From assembly GCA_001692895.1 (NCBI GenBank), contig KV748284.1, forward strand, positions 124,001 through 188,000: a DNA stretch of 64,000 nucleotides, written 5' to 3'. The notes under the pieces are model-generated. The model saw only the letters and a program-made list of their open reading frames with translations, searched no databases and was not told the DNA's origin. Source of the stretch: Cenococcum geophilum 1.58 (lineage: Eukaryota > Ascomycota > Dothideomycetes > Gloniales > Gloniaceae). Positions 1-11,293 of this stretch are shown in pieces. The translations under genes and the position numbers were made by a program. Within the stretch, counting starts at the first letter, position 1. Each line of letters begins with the position of its first letter.

Positions 1-2
1 CT

Positions 3-413
3 ACTGTTACGCCATCAGTCCCAACGGCTCCAATCGCTCCCATGGTACCTATGGGACCGAACCTCAATATAGCGGGCTCTAAGCCGAAGTCAGCGAGCCC
101 AATCACATCACCATTCGGAAATATAACTATTAGTGAGCAATCAACTGTGAGTTCTACTCATGGGAGCGCTCCGGATAGTGCTGTGACTGAACTCCATTCT
201 GCTAAGAGTGCCATCACCACCCTACCTCACCTTACAGAAAATCAGGAAAGAGAGCGACAAGATCTACTCGCTCAGTTTCGCGCAAGCCGTGACCCTAGCT
301 CTAGCTCAGACCTCGACGACCTCCCAATTAGACCTTTGAAACGGCGGGCGGAGATTGAGCTTAGGAGAGCTGGAGAAGGTGTGAGAGCTCTGGCTATGAA
401 GCGGCGGGGCTAA
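3..413 (+). CDS. C-terminal part of an unrecognised host protein (5' end outside window)
   Basis: The frame is open from base 3 to a TAA at 411-413 and has no stop before the window edge, so the true start lies upstream; the ATG at 42 is probably an internal Met. The first half is a low-complexity Pro/Ser/Thr region and is likely disordered. The last 60 residues are highly charged, with an Asp/Ser-rich patch (DPSSSSDLDDLPIRPLKRR) followed by a basic helix ending in MKRRG, which could be a nuclear-localisation or nucleic-acid-contacting tail. Codon use and GC content are ordinary and unlike the RIP-degraded repeats downstream. It converges on the minus-strand gene ending at 850. I do not recognise the family and assign no function. 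Existence is fairly sure; extent is not. Confidence 0.6.
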   Translation, partial: TVTPSVPTAPIAPMVPMGPNLNIAGSKPKSASPITSPFGNITISEQSTVSSTHGSAPDSAVTELHSAKSAITTLPHLTENQERERQDLLAQFRASRDPSSSSDLDDLPIRPLKRRAEIELRRAGEGVRALAMKRRG

Positions 414-849
414 TATTATTGCTGTAGCTCGGTGCTGAAGGTCTAACAAGCTCATGAGTTGGTTCGAATGAGGAACGTTGGCGAACTATGGTGATTTTTA
501 TGTTTAGAGGGCTTTTGGCGGGTTGTACTCTTTAATCGTGCTCCTTTTATCTTTGGTGCATTATATACCACGGGTAGCATATGTTTTCATTTTAGGTATG
601 CGTTTAGCATTGCATTGTATCGCAGGGCTATGGTCTGAGGTTTCGCTCATTGCATGGGTTGTGACTTGCGGCTGGGGCTTTTATGAGCTTCTTTATTGTG
701 CAGCGGAATCTCTCAACGCCGGATATTTGGATATACATAGATACCCACGGCATTATTAGCAGATTTGCAATATTCAAAGTAGCCTCAACTTTTCGTTACC
801 GTATACAAATCTACGGAAGGCTACCTCTTGGTATTTTTGAATCTCCCGC
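414..849. other. Intergenic gap between convergent genes
   Basis: This gap presumably holds the 3' ends of the two convergent transcripts. It has host-like composition with no clear repeat. A 78-codon hydrophobic ORF (523-759) and one overlapping it are not convincing genes. I see no terminator or RNA gene. Confidence 0.5.
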
Positions 850-1251
850 TCAGGTTTGGGCAGCCTTCTCCCTTTGCGCTTTATTGGCTCTTGCCCTCAT
901 CATCAGTCCTCTCAACCTTTCCGTCCCTTTGCTATACACAAACTCTATCACCCGACCGACTTTCTGCCCGGTCTCGTCCATGGCTAGAATAAAGATGTAT
1001 TCTCCCCCGTATGCCCATTCCTCATTAGCAATCCTAGCGTCCTTTAAATCCTTGTGAAATTCCGCCTTACTAGTTGCCCAAATGATGACTTGGTTCTGCT
1101 CTTGGTCCTCCGAGACCTCTTTTGCTTTTACTGGGAAAGATGTCATGAGTTCTTGTAAGTGGGAGATGTGTGTCGCAAATGCAGGATTGTCCAATGCAGG
1201 TGGAGGAGAGCTGACGCGGGTGCGAATATATGACGGCATGTTGGTGTACAA
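850..1251 (-). CDS. SnoaL/NTF2-like fungal protein, probably lacking its 5' exon
   Basis: This is a 133-codon frame ending in TGA (850-852), with Met candidates at 1251 and four codons downstream (MPSYIRTRV). The segment from the HISHLQELMTSFPVKAKEV stretch through the GGEYIFILAMDETG strand to the RLRGLMMRARAN C-terminal helix matches the small SnoaL-like (NTF2-fold) proteins common in filamentous ascomycetes and often found near secondary-metabolite genes. These are single-domain cone-fold proteins, some of which act as cyclases or isomerases; no activity can be assigned here. Family members usually carry an extra N-terminal helix of about 25-40 residues before this point. None is readable here, because only 40 bp of host DNA remain upstream before a MITE (1293) and then the 38-kb nest. 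It is either truncated by the insertions or starts at the internal Met. Recognition of the fold is fairly confident; integrity is doubtful. Confidence 0.65.
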   Translation of the reverse strand: MYTNMPSYIRTRVSSPPPALDNPAFATHISHLQELMTSFPVKAKEVSEDQEQNQVIIWATSKAEFHKDLKDARIANEEWAYGGEYIFILAMDETGQKVGRVIEFVYSKGTERLRGLMMRARANKAQREKAAQT

Positions 1252-1292
1252 ATGGAGGGAGTGATTTAAATGTCTCGAGGAAGGTGGGCTTA

Positions 1293-2311
1293 CAGCTCGG
1301 CGTGGTCCGAAAAAAGCTCGGCGTGGTCCAAAAGTTCAACGTGGTCCGAACTTCAAATTTAACCTCGGACCACGCTCAGCTTCGGACCACGCTCAGCCCT
1401 ACGCATATGCGATGCATATGCAATTCAAATAAAATAGAAAATGCAGTTGTTAATCTTAAATTGCAAATATTCTAGCGTATATGCCCTGCATATGCAGGGC
1501 ATATGCAAATACCTTTTTAATATATATATGCCTAGTATATACAATCTATTAACTTATACTACCCTTTAAAGTATCGCTTTTATATTTTATATAAGGTAGG
1601 CTGCGCTATAGTATCTACCTAAGTATCTACTACGCATATGCTTAATATATACTACGCATATGCTCAACACATGCTTAGCATATACTCTACCAATATATTA
1701 TATATACTTACTAAAAGCTATTTAACTACTTTAATATTTATTTTAATAGAATTTAAAGTATTTAATAAATAAAAATAAGAGGTTATATGCCAGGCATATG
1801 CGGGGCATATGCAATAATAAAACTAAGTCATTAAAATATTCTATATATAATGTATAGTCTTAGCATATACAGAGCATATGCTCACTTTATATACTTTACC
1901 TATTATATCTTTATATTAAAGAGATCTTACTCCCTATATACTACCCTTTAAAGTATTGCCTTTGTGTTCTATGCTATACTATACTAAGTATATAGTATAT
2001 ATTAAGCATATGCTAAGAATATACTGAGCATATACTAAGCATATGCTACGTATATGCTTAGCAAACACTTACTAATAAGCCGTTTTATTATCGCAATATA
2101 CTCTTACAGGTATATATATATGCTTAGCATATGCATTGTATATCCAGTGCATACGGTTACTAAGGTAAATTGTGGCTACTAATGCGCGTTCTGTATGGGT
2201 AAAAGTTGAGTACCGCCGACCTTTTGCCGGCGCTCCATCGGCGACCACGCTCAACTTTCGCCGACCCCCATCGGCGACCACGTTCAACTTTCTCCGGACC
2301 ACGCTCAGCTG
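1293..2311. mobile_element. 1.0-kb TA-flanked MITE with multi-box terminal inverted repeats
   Basis: The ends are inverted copies (CAGCTCGGCGTGGTCCG at the left, CGGACCACGCTCAGCTG at the right), flanked by TA at 1291-1292 and 2312-2313, the target duplication used by Tc1/mariner and Fot1/pogo elements. The left end repeats the box CGTGGTCC at 1301, 1322 and 1340 and then shows it inverted at 1367 and 1384. The right end has three copies (roughly 2250-2305). The interior is AT-rich and non-coding. It inserted 40 bp upstream of the SnoaL-like frame and only 16 bp from the edge of the 38-kb nest. It is non-autonomous; the source transposase is not visible in this window. Confidence 0.75.
1390..2140. 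repeat. Dispersed GCATATGC palindromes inside the MITE
   Basis: The 8-bp palindrome GCATATGC, or a close variant, recurs about a dozen times at irregular spacing through the AT-rich interior, for example near 1402, 1413, 1488, 1500, 1633, 1655, 1795, 1805, 1875, 2007, 2039 and 2127. The irregular spacing rules out a simple tandem array. The cause is unknown; protein-binding sites or palindrome slippage are both possible. Confidence 0.7.
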
Positions 2312-2329
2312 TACCCCGGAGGAAGGTTA

Positions 2330-2556
2330 TCCCTTGCACCGATAATATGGTTCTCGGAGTTGTGGCACGTGCGTAGCCAATAAGATAGCTAGAATTTTGG
2401 GCGGTCGGTGTTCTGCCAGGAACACCAAAACATGCAGCTTGTAAGACTTTATAGATAGACCGAACTTCTAATATTAAATATAGCACTAAGATAGTATGGA
2501 ATTGTAAGTTTAATAATAAAGACTTTATTTTATAGACTTAATACCCTAATTATATA
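2330..2556 (+). repeat. Outer left terminal segment of element E
   Basis: This segment matches the reverse complement of roughly 40125-40353 over its whole length, differing mainly by C/T and G/A transitions. It holds the terminal inverted repeat and the start of the non-coding leader. It is cut at a TA by element D and resumes at 3916. Confidence 0.8.
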
Positions 2557-3915
2557 CCGTAGAATATCGCTTAACGCACGGTCTCACCTGGCGCACGATT
2601 TTCCTAACCCTGCTAAATCCATTTAGTAGGCTAAACATTAATAAAAACTAATAAAATTTATATAGTATATAGATGTTCTATAGGTAGTTTAGAATATTAA
2701 CTTTTTTTTTAAAAATATTTAGTATCTTTTAAAATATTTAACTTTTAAATATTTAACTATTTTTAAAACTTTTAAGTATAACTAAAGTTCCACTATATAT
2801 GATTTTATAATATTAATATATAAAGGCTTACAAAGGCTTATAAAATATAATTAGGAGGTTTTTTTTATTAAAAATACTATAATAATAAAGTAATTAGCTT
2901 TAAAAATCCACTTAATTATAAAAATCACCTAGTTATTATATTTTAATATAGCTATATAAAACTTGTATTAAAAAAAACATATATATACTTATTTTATATA
3001 TATTATTAAAATTTAAGTATAAAAGGCTTTGATTTTATTTGGTATATATATAATACTTTAGATTTTTTTTTAAAATAAAAAAAATCTAAAATTAGTAAAC
3101 TATTATATTACTATAAAGTAAATAAACTAATAATCTATAATTTATAGTTACTAATACTTATATAATACTATATATATATCAAAATTAAAATTCTTAAAGC
3201 TATATTATAGAGTTTTTTTATTATATAATAAAAATTTAAGTATTTTTAATAAAAGTGTATAAATAATTCACTATAAGAGCTTTTATTAAATAATAAAAAA
3301 ACTATATATAATATATATTTACTTATAAAAGGTTAAATATATTACTTTATACTATTTATATATATTATTAAGCTTAATAAATAAGAGTATTTTAAATATT
3401 TTACTTTTTAACTTATAAAAGTATTTATATATTATATATATTAGTATTTTATAATATAATATAGTATTTTATATATAAAAATTAATTATATATATGTTTT
3501 AGTAATTGATAGTTATAAAATCTTCTACTATATAAGTATAAAATGTTTTAAAAAAAATACTTAAAAAAAGACTATTAATTTACCTATAATAGGTATATAT
3601 TAAATAGTTTTAAGCCTATATATATTATTATATAAATATATATAAGTATTAAAGGTTATAAAACTTAAATATTTTAAATATTCTAAGTAGTTATTTAATT
3701 TTTTGCTCTAATTGCCTAAAAATTATATATATAAAAATTATACTATATATTAATATTTTCCATTAAAAAAATATCTAAAAAGCTTTTTATATATTATATC
3801 TATAATATATTAAATTTTTAGCCTAATAGCTTATAGGGTTGTTATGTTATAGAGGTGTAGTAGGGTAGGAAAATCGTGCGTTAGGTGAGACCGTGCGTTA
3901 AGCGATATTCTACGG
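2557..3915. mobile_element. TIR element D (1.36 kb, TA target duplication)
   Basis: The ends are near-perfect inverted repeats of about 50 bp starting CCGTAGAATATCGC, with TA at 2555-2556 and 3916-3917. Each TIR carries the box CGCACGRT twice, exactly 17 bp apart. The 1.25-kb interior is extremely AT-rich (TATATA, TTTAAA), and no transposase can be read in any frame, so it is a non-autonomous element or one whose gene is wholly destroyed. Removing it rejoins element E cleanly when compared with the other arm near 40120. TA plus long TIRs suggest the Tc1/mariner or Fot1/pogo group, but this is inferred from ends alone. Confidence 0.75.
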
Positions 3916-3964
3916 TAACACAAGCAAAGAAGAAGCCTCCCCTAGCGCTATTAGTACTCCCTAA

Positions 3965-4387
3965 TGTTACGGACGCTTTAAGTACGATGTTACGACTACT
4001 TGGAGAAGAGTCGGAAGAAGCTAGTTGGTTGACTCGAGCACGGTCTAGGATGGAGCCGATAGAACCATGTGACGAGGAATAGTAATCAAGGTCACATGAC
4101 ATGCTACGTATAGGACGGGAGGAATGGGAGGAACTCACGTACCTTATATATAAGACGTACATCACGTACAAGAAGGATTTCATAGGAGTATGGTTATATA
4201 TTTAAGGACCCTTAGTCCCTACCTAGATAGTTCCTTTCTTGTAGTAATTCTTAGAATACAATTAGAGTTAATCTGTTAGGCAACCACTCCACTAGTTATT
4301 ATTACGTTGTTAACTTTAACTTGCATTACCTATACACCTAGCCTAATAACAAGCCCATTATAGTACTTGCTATAAGGTTCCGTTATA
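3965..4387 (+). repeat. 5' LTR of A1
   Basis: It begins TGTTACGGACGCTTTAAGTA and ends at the GGTTCCGTTA-type terminus. It matches the 3' LTR (17470-17892) and both LTRs of A2, with differences mostly of transition type. Confidence 0.85.
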
Positions 4388-5287
4388 TAATTACTACCTA
4401 GTTACAGTATTAAGTATAGAAAGTTAAATAACATGCTACCAAAAGCAGCTACTATAATGCTATTAATGGCGGCAACTACTTTAAGGTTAGGTGACACTAG
4501 TATAGCAGATACTAACTTATAGCAACCTATAACGGTTAGACAACTATAAGAGATAGTTAACTAACTAATAACTAATAATGCGGCGCTGGAAGAAAGGATT
4601 AACGGGATAGGCGTAGTAAAGGTTAAGTTACTATCGATTAAAAGATTTTTAGGAGAGAGATCGAAGCTTAAAGGATTCCTTATATAAATGCACTTTAAGG
4701 TCGCGCAGGAAGGAGCTAAGCTAGCAACACCTATAAATCAAATAGCGTATATAGGATTATTCTTAACAGGAAGAGCACTTAAATAGTTTAAGCCTTACCT
4801 TATAGAAATCCAGGTAAATGGAATAATAACTATGAACTAAGAGGTGTGGTTTATATTCTTAAGCTAGAATAGATTTATAGAACAACTTACGCAAATATTT
4901 GGGGACCCGAAGGCAGTAACTACGGCGGAAAGAAAACTTTAGGATATTATATAATAAACCTTAGCAATTAAATATATAATATAGTTCTAGACATTAGCTA
5001 TATAAGTTAAGTAGAATAATAAGGCGCTTATAGCATAGTATAAATAAGGACTTAAGGCTAAAGTTTAGGATATAATTATCCTAATAGAAGATATAAACAC
5101 CCTAAGGGAGTTAATAGATTAGGCGATTAAGATTAATAATTAGATCTACTAAAGGGAATAGGCTAAAAGAGGTTAGGATAGAGTTCTATAGTTATATAAG
5201 GCGTAAAGTATATAACAACTAAAGCTAAGTTAGAAACTATGGTATAGCGTAGAGCTAATAGACCTAAGCGGTACTAAAGAAGCCTAT

Positions 5288-5524
5288 TATTACGGCACTG
5301 GCAGAACTTAGCAGAACTTAGCAGAACTACGCACCGGCAAGTTGCTACAGATTGCCGCATATTGCGATTACGTGACGCGAAGATCTTATAAAACATTAAA
5401 CGGCGCTGCTCTTCTTCTCCTTTCCTTTCCCTAGCTTTAGATTCTCGTTTATAGACAATCCAATTGTATAGGCTTGCGCGACCCTTTTGCCGTGCTTATA
5501 TCTTAATTAATTAAGTCGCTAACA
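5288..5524 (+). repeat. 5' LTR of B
   Basis: This 237-bp repeat opens with a short GCAGAACTTA tandem and pairs with the 3' copy at 11057-11293. Roughly one base in ten to twelve differs, nearly all transitions, so it reflects RIP rather than a neutral clock. Confidence 0.85.
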
Positions 5525-8500
5525 TTATCTAAAGCTTACTCTACTCTTTCTTCCTAAGAAGGAACTTAAATATATCTATAAGAATATAGAATAGGACCCT
5601 AAGGATATTATTAGGACTATAAGGATAGGACCTAAAAGAAAAGAATAAAACCCTAAGGAAAGGACCTATAAGATATATACAGACTAGAACCCCTAAAGAA
5701 ATTACCCAGAATTACCTAATACCCCTGCTACTATACCACGAACTATAGTAGTAGGTAAAGCAGCTGTAGGACCCTTAAATACTTTAAATGAAGAAATAAT
5801 TAACGTTTTAACCCCTTAGGCGGAGCTTACGGCTGCTAATACCGAAATTAAACAACTGCGAGAGCTGCTTAAAGCTAGAAATACCCCTATATCTAATAAT
5901 AAGTTATTATTAAATAACTAAAGACTTGCTATAGTCCTTTAGGCCCTATCCTAGCGCCTTAGTGGATCTACTAAGGCCTATATAGCACTAAAGCGGTTAG
6001 TAAAGGTTGTAGATCCCCTACTACTTATAGACGGAACTAACCCTATATTTAATAATTAGAAGCTTTAATTACGGGATAAGCTTAAAGTTAATATAGACTA
6101 CTTCCCTAACGCCTAAGCTAAAATGGCCTATATTTTCGGCCGTACTAGCGAAGACACCTAGACGTATTTACGCCCGTAATATACTAAAGACTTAATAAAC
6201 CCCTTTATCTTTAAAGAAGAAATAATTAAATACTTATCTTTTATTTATAAAGACCATTTTAAAGTATAAAACGCCTGCCTTAGCTATAAAAGCCTAAATA
6301 TAAAAATAACGGAGACCTTTTCGGCCTTTTAAACCTGCTTTTTATACCTAGCCGGACAGGCCTAGATCCCTTAGGAAGACCTATTACCCAACCTCTTTAA
6401 TAAGCTTACCCTAGACCTATAGCGGGCTGTATTACTAGCTTATACTATAGTATAGACGTTAAAGGAACTTACGGACTATTACCTAGCTATTAACTGAGGC
6501 CTTTATTAAATTAAGGTATGCGCTAACTGGCTAAAAATTAAAAACCTTATAAACTAGGCTATAAGTACTACAAGTACAGCCCGTAGTACCCCGGCATAAT
6601 TAGTAACTCCTATAGTTAACCTAGCAGCTAGCTGCGCAGCTACCCCTACTACGGGCTTAGTGTATACCCGGCCTATATATAGCGACCCCCATATATAAGC
6701 CCTTAGCGATTAAGGAGCTTACTTTTCGTGCGGTTAAATAGGCTACCCTATAAGAAATTACCTAATAAAGGTAAAGATAAATAAGGTCCTATTAATTTAG
6801 GAGGATAGTATAGAGCTAGAAAAAGAGGAACCCTAAAGAAAGACTTTTCTTTAGGGTTAAAAGGGATTAATATATTATATATTAATCTAGGTCGGCTAGT
6901 TAATAGAAGAAGCTGTACTATCCCTTATACTTTATTTTATAATAGATATTAAGTTTTAACCTTTGCTTTAGCTAACTTAGAAGTAAATGCCTTTACCTTA
7001 ATTAATATAAAGTGCGCTGTAAAACTAGCTGACTTTTTAAATGTACCCCTTAAAGAACTACCTAAACTAGTCCCTATTTGCGGTTATAATAGACGGATAG
7101 AACTACCTATTATAACTATCTTGCGGATCTACCTCCGTATTAACGGACGAAGGTAGTATAATATCCCCTTTCTTATTACGGACCTTAAAAGCTATAATAT
7201 AATCTTAGGGAGAAAATGGCTAGCCTATTTAGGCTTATAGCTTAATATATAAAATAGGCAGCTTATTTAGCCCAAAACTATACCCCTAACGCCTTCCTTT
7301 ATAAAAGAGATTAGTATTATAATAGAAAACCTTATACAGCTATAGATAAACACCATTTACTAGGCCGATACGACGCGTAGGGACTAGGCTTTTAAGAAGG
7401 ATATATAGCTTAATCCGTAATAGATCTGTATACTACACCACCCCCTAACTACCTATATTACACTACCCGCACTAGAGACTTAGGAAGTTAGTAGTAGCCT
7501 AGCTAAGTCTCTAATAGAGAACTTAGGCCCTACGTAGCTATAAAGAAAGGCTAGGGATATTAGATAATATACTAAACTAATAAATTAGAAAGATAACTTA
7601 TAGAAAATAGAATATAAGCTAAGGAAGACTATAAACCCTATACCGCAAAATACAGCTTAATAAATATCCGTAAAGAAACCTATAGACCTCCCGCTAGTTA
7701 ATATCTGCTATATTAGCGCTATAGGATTCTACCAAAACCTAGTTTAGCCTAATACTATTGCCTTTATAACTAGCTTATATGAAATTAATTAAATAATTAA
7801 AGAGAAAGAAGCCCTAGCTTAAGAGAAAGGCGAGCTTATAGATAAGGAGTTAGTAGAACAGAAACTGCCCTATTAATACTAGAAATTTAAAGATATCTTC
7901 TTTAAAGCAGCGTCTAATGTACTCCTGCCTTACTGACCATATAACTATAAGATTAAAATTAAGCTGGATAAGGTGGTTACCCTTAGCTATAGCCCCCTCC
8001 GATAGTAATCTACTGCCAAATTATAGGCTATAAAGTAGTATCTTATTAATAACCTGGATAAGGGCTTTATTAAGCCTAGTTAAGCCCCTTTTAACTTACC
8101 TATTCTCTTTACTAAAAAGCCAAATAGAGGACTTTGTTTCTGTATCGACTACTATAAGCTTAATAATTTAACCCTTAAAGACCGCTACATACTGCCTTTA
8201 CTTAATAAGACTTTGGCCTAAATAAGTAGAGTTAAGATCTTTATAAAGCTTAATATCCGCTAGGCTTTTTACCGAATTAGGATAAACCCTAAATTAGAAG
8301 ACTTTAATATATTTTAGACTCGTTACGGAATATATAAATATAAAGTACTGCCTTTTAGACTAACTAACGGACCGGCTATATACTAACGATATATAAATAA
8401 TATACTATTTAACTACCTTAACGACTTCTGTATAGTATACCTAAATAATATTATAATCTACTCTAAAAATAAACTAGAATATAAAGAGTATATCTATAAA

Positions 8501-11056
8501 GTCCTATAACGGCTTTAGAAAGCTAGCCTTTAAGCTAATATTAAGAAGTTAGAATTTAGTATTAAGCGTATAAAATACTTAGGGTTTATTATTAGTATAA
8601 ATAGGGTCAAGGCAGACCTAGAAAAGACGGCTATAATTAATTAATGGGTACCCTTAAGGACCGTAAAGGGGGTGTAGTTATTCTTAGGGTTCTATAACTT
8701 CTACTAACGCTTTATTAAGAACTATAGCAGAATTACCTAGCCACTAAGCCTACTTACTTATAAGGACCGGCCCTTTTACTTTAACACCGTATATAGGCAG
8801 GCCTTTAACGAGCTTAAGAATTGACTGGTCTCTACTCCCTTACTCGTCTATTTTAACCTAGAACGGCCCTTAATGCTAGAAACCGATGTCTTAGATAGTG
8901 TTATAGCTGGCGTTTACTCCCAAAAGTAGATAGACGGAGAATAGCACCCTGTTGCTTACTATTTGAAGATAATGGTAGATGCTAAGCTGAACTACCCAAT
9001 TTACGATAAAGAAATGCTGGCTATTATCTCTAGCTTTTAGCACTGGCGAGCCTAACTAGAAGGCACCCCTAAGTCTATTAAGGTAGTTTCCGATTATAAG
9101 GCCTTAGAATATTTTATAATAATAAAGGCCCTTACGGCCCAATAGGCGCGCTAGGCGGACACTCTATCTTAGTTTAACTTCCTAATTATATATAGGCCCG
9201 GCGCCACTAATCATGCGGACGCTTTTATAAGGCGTAAATAGGATATAAATAACTAGATAGCTATAAAGATCTTATTATAGACCTAAGCGCTATTACGACT
9301 AGAGTACCTTAATTTCTAGATACGGGCAGAACTAAATATAGACTCTTTAGATGCTAAGATATGCCCTGTTAACTCTATAGAACTGGACCTTATTAATAAA
9401 CTACTGTAGGTAAACTATATGGCCCCTTCTCTACAGGAGTACCGCGAAAAGGTAAGAAATGTTTCTAGTCCGTAGTCCCTTAAAAGTGGACTACTTAAGT
9501 ACCGTAAATAGCTAGTGGTAGTAGAGGAACAGAACTTACGAACTTAGCTTATTACTAAAGCACACGCCTAGGTCTCTACGGCCTACCTTAGAAAAAATAA
9601 GACCTATAGAATTATTGGCGACCGCTACTACTGGCCCAGAATAATTATAGATATTGACCGCTATGTACGGAACTGCAATGACTGCCGTAGGTCTATAATT
9701 CTATAAGATAAGACCCTAGGACTATTAAAACCCCTCTTAATACTTAACCGCCCCTAGTAATATATCTCTATAGACTTTTATAAGCTACCTCTAGACCGTA
9801 ACGGATATGATATGGTTATAATCCTAGTTAACCGCTTTAGCAAACGCCCGTTCTTAATTCCCTGTTATAAGAATATTAATGCTAAAGAGGCAGCCTAACT
9901 GTATATCTACTATGTCTACCGAATTTACGGACTACTAGATACTATTATATCCGACCGCGGGCCGCAGTTTATATTAGCTTTTTAGAATAAGTTTACCTAA
10001 ATTCTAGGCATTAAGCTAAAGCTTTCTATGGTATATTACCCCTAGATAGACGGTTAAACGGAGATTATAAGTTAATACTTAGACTAGAGACTCCGGCCTT
10101 TTATTAACTACTTTTAGAATAACTAGGCCGAACTGCTACCCTTAATAGACTACGCCTAAGCTACCTTACCCCACGACTCTACCGGATTTGCCCCTATTTA
10201 ACTAGAAATAGGTTACCTACCCTATATAAGCTTTGACTAGGAAAGACTAAAAGGGCCCTAGACTATACGCGAAAAACTATCTTATAAGGAAGCCTAGCAG
10301 TACGCTAAGCGCTTAGAAGAAGCCTGGAAAGTAGCCTATACAAACCTAAAAAAGGCTTAGAAATTAATAGAATAGTAGGCGAATAAGTATAGGCGCGAGC
10401 CTAACTTTACTATAGGCGATATAGTCTGGGTTATAATAAAGAACTGGAAGATAGAACGGCCTAGCCGTAAGCTGGATTATAAGATGGTAGGACTGTATAA
10501 GATTTTTAATAAAGTAGGCAACTTGTATAAGGTTAAGCTCCTAGACTTAATTAAAGTTTACCCTATTTTCTTACTAAATAAGCTATGGAAAGCTGTAAAT
10601 AACCTACTACTTAGATAAAAGAATAAACCTCCCCTGCTAATTTAAGTTAACAATAATAATAAATAGGAAATTGAAGAAATACTAGCCTGTAAACTTGTAA
10701 AGGGAACGTTAAAATATCGTGTTAGTTAGAAAGGATATAACCCAGACCCTACTTAGTACCCTATATAGAACTTTATAGGTAGCCCCTATAAGCTTTAGGA
10801 GTTCTATAGCCGTTACCCTAATAAACCTAGACCGCTAAAGTACCTAGACGAGTGGATAGAATGCTAGTATAATAAAGACGATAAGCTACTAGAAGAATAT
10901 AAGGATAAGAATACCTTAGAAATTTCTTAGTTACGTAAGGTCTTAAGATATCTAGAAACTTTAACTAGCGGTTAAAGTTATCTAATTAGTTAGATTCTCT
11001 TGCCAAGACTTTTAGCGGCAAAGCCTAAGGGCAGGCTTTTTTAGAGGGGGGGGTAA

Positions 11057-11293
11057 TGTTACGGCACTGGCAGAACTTAGTAGAACTTGGTAGAACTACA
11101 CACCGGTAAGTTGCTATAGATTGCCGCATATTGCGATTATGTAACGCGAAGATCTTATAAAATATTAAACGGCGCTGCTCTTTTTCTCCTTTTCTTTCCC
11201 TAGCTTTAGATTCTTGTTTATAGACAATCCAATTATATAGGCTTGCGCGACCCTTTTGCCGTGCTTATGTCTCGATTAACTAAGTCGTTAATA
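11057..11293 (+). repeat. 3' LTR of B
   Basis: This is the direct-repeat partner of 5288-5524. It is preceded by a purine tract of about ten Gs (around 11045-11053), the expected position of the polypurine primer, and followed by the CCTAT duplication. Confidence 0.85.

Larger units (their letters stand above)
5288..11293 (+). mobile_element. Chromodomain-bearing Gypsy element B (fossil, nested in A1)
   Basis: This is a chromovirus-type Ty3/Gypsy element with 237-bp LTRs (5288-5524 and 11057-11293) and the target duplication CCTAT (5283-5287 and 11294-11298). Comparing the join with the empty site in the sister Gypsy copy near 29380 confirms the boundaries. Domain relics in order are Gag (about 5700-6600), protease (about 6950-7240), reverse transcriptase (about 8040-8620), RNase H (about 8830-9250), integrase zinc finger and core (about 9570-10230) and a C-terminal chromodomain (about 10670-10830). 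Chromodomains of this class direct integration to heterochromatin, which fits insertion into an existing element. It is broken by many stops and RIP-mutated, and is younger than A1. Confidence 0.85.

Noticed and set aside
523-1057. Two overlapping plus-strand ORFs with hydrophobic stretches downstream of the first gene
   Set aside because: They lie in a convergent 3' region, partly antisense to the SnoaL-like gene, with no family resemblance; likely chance.
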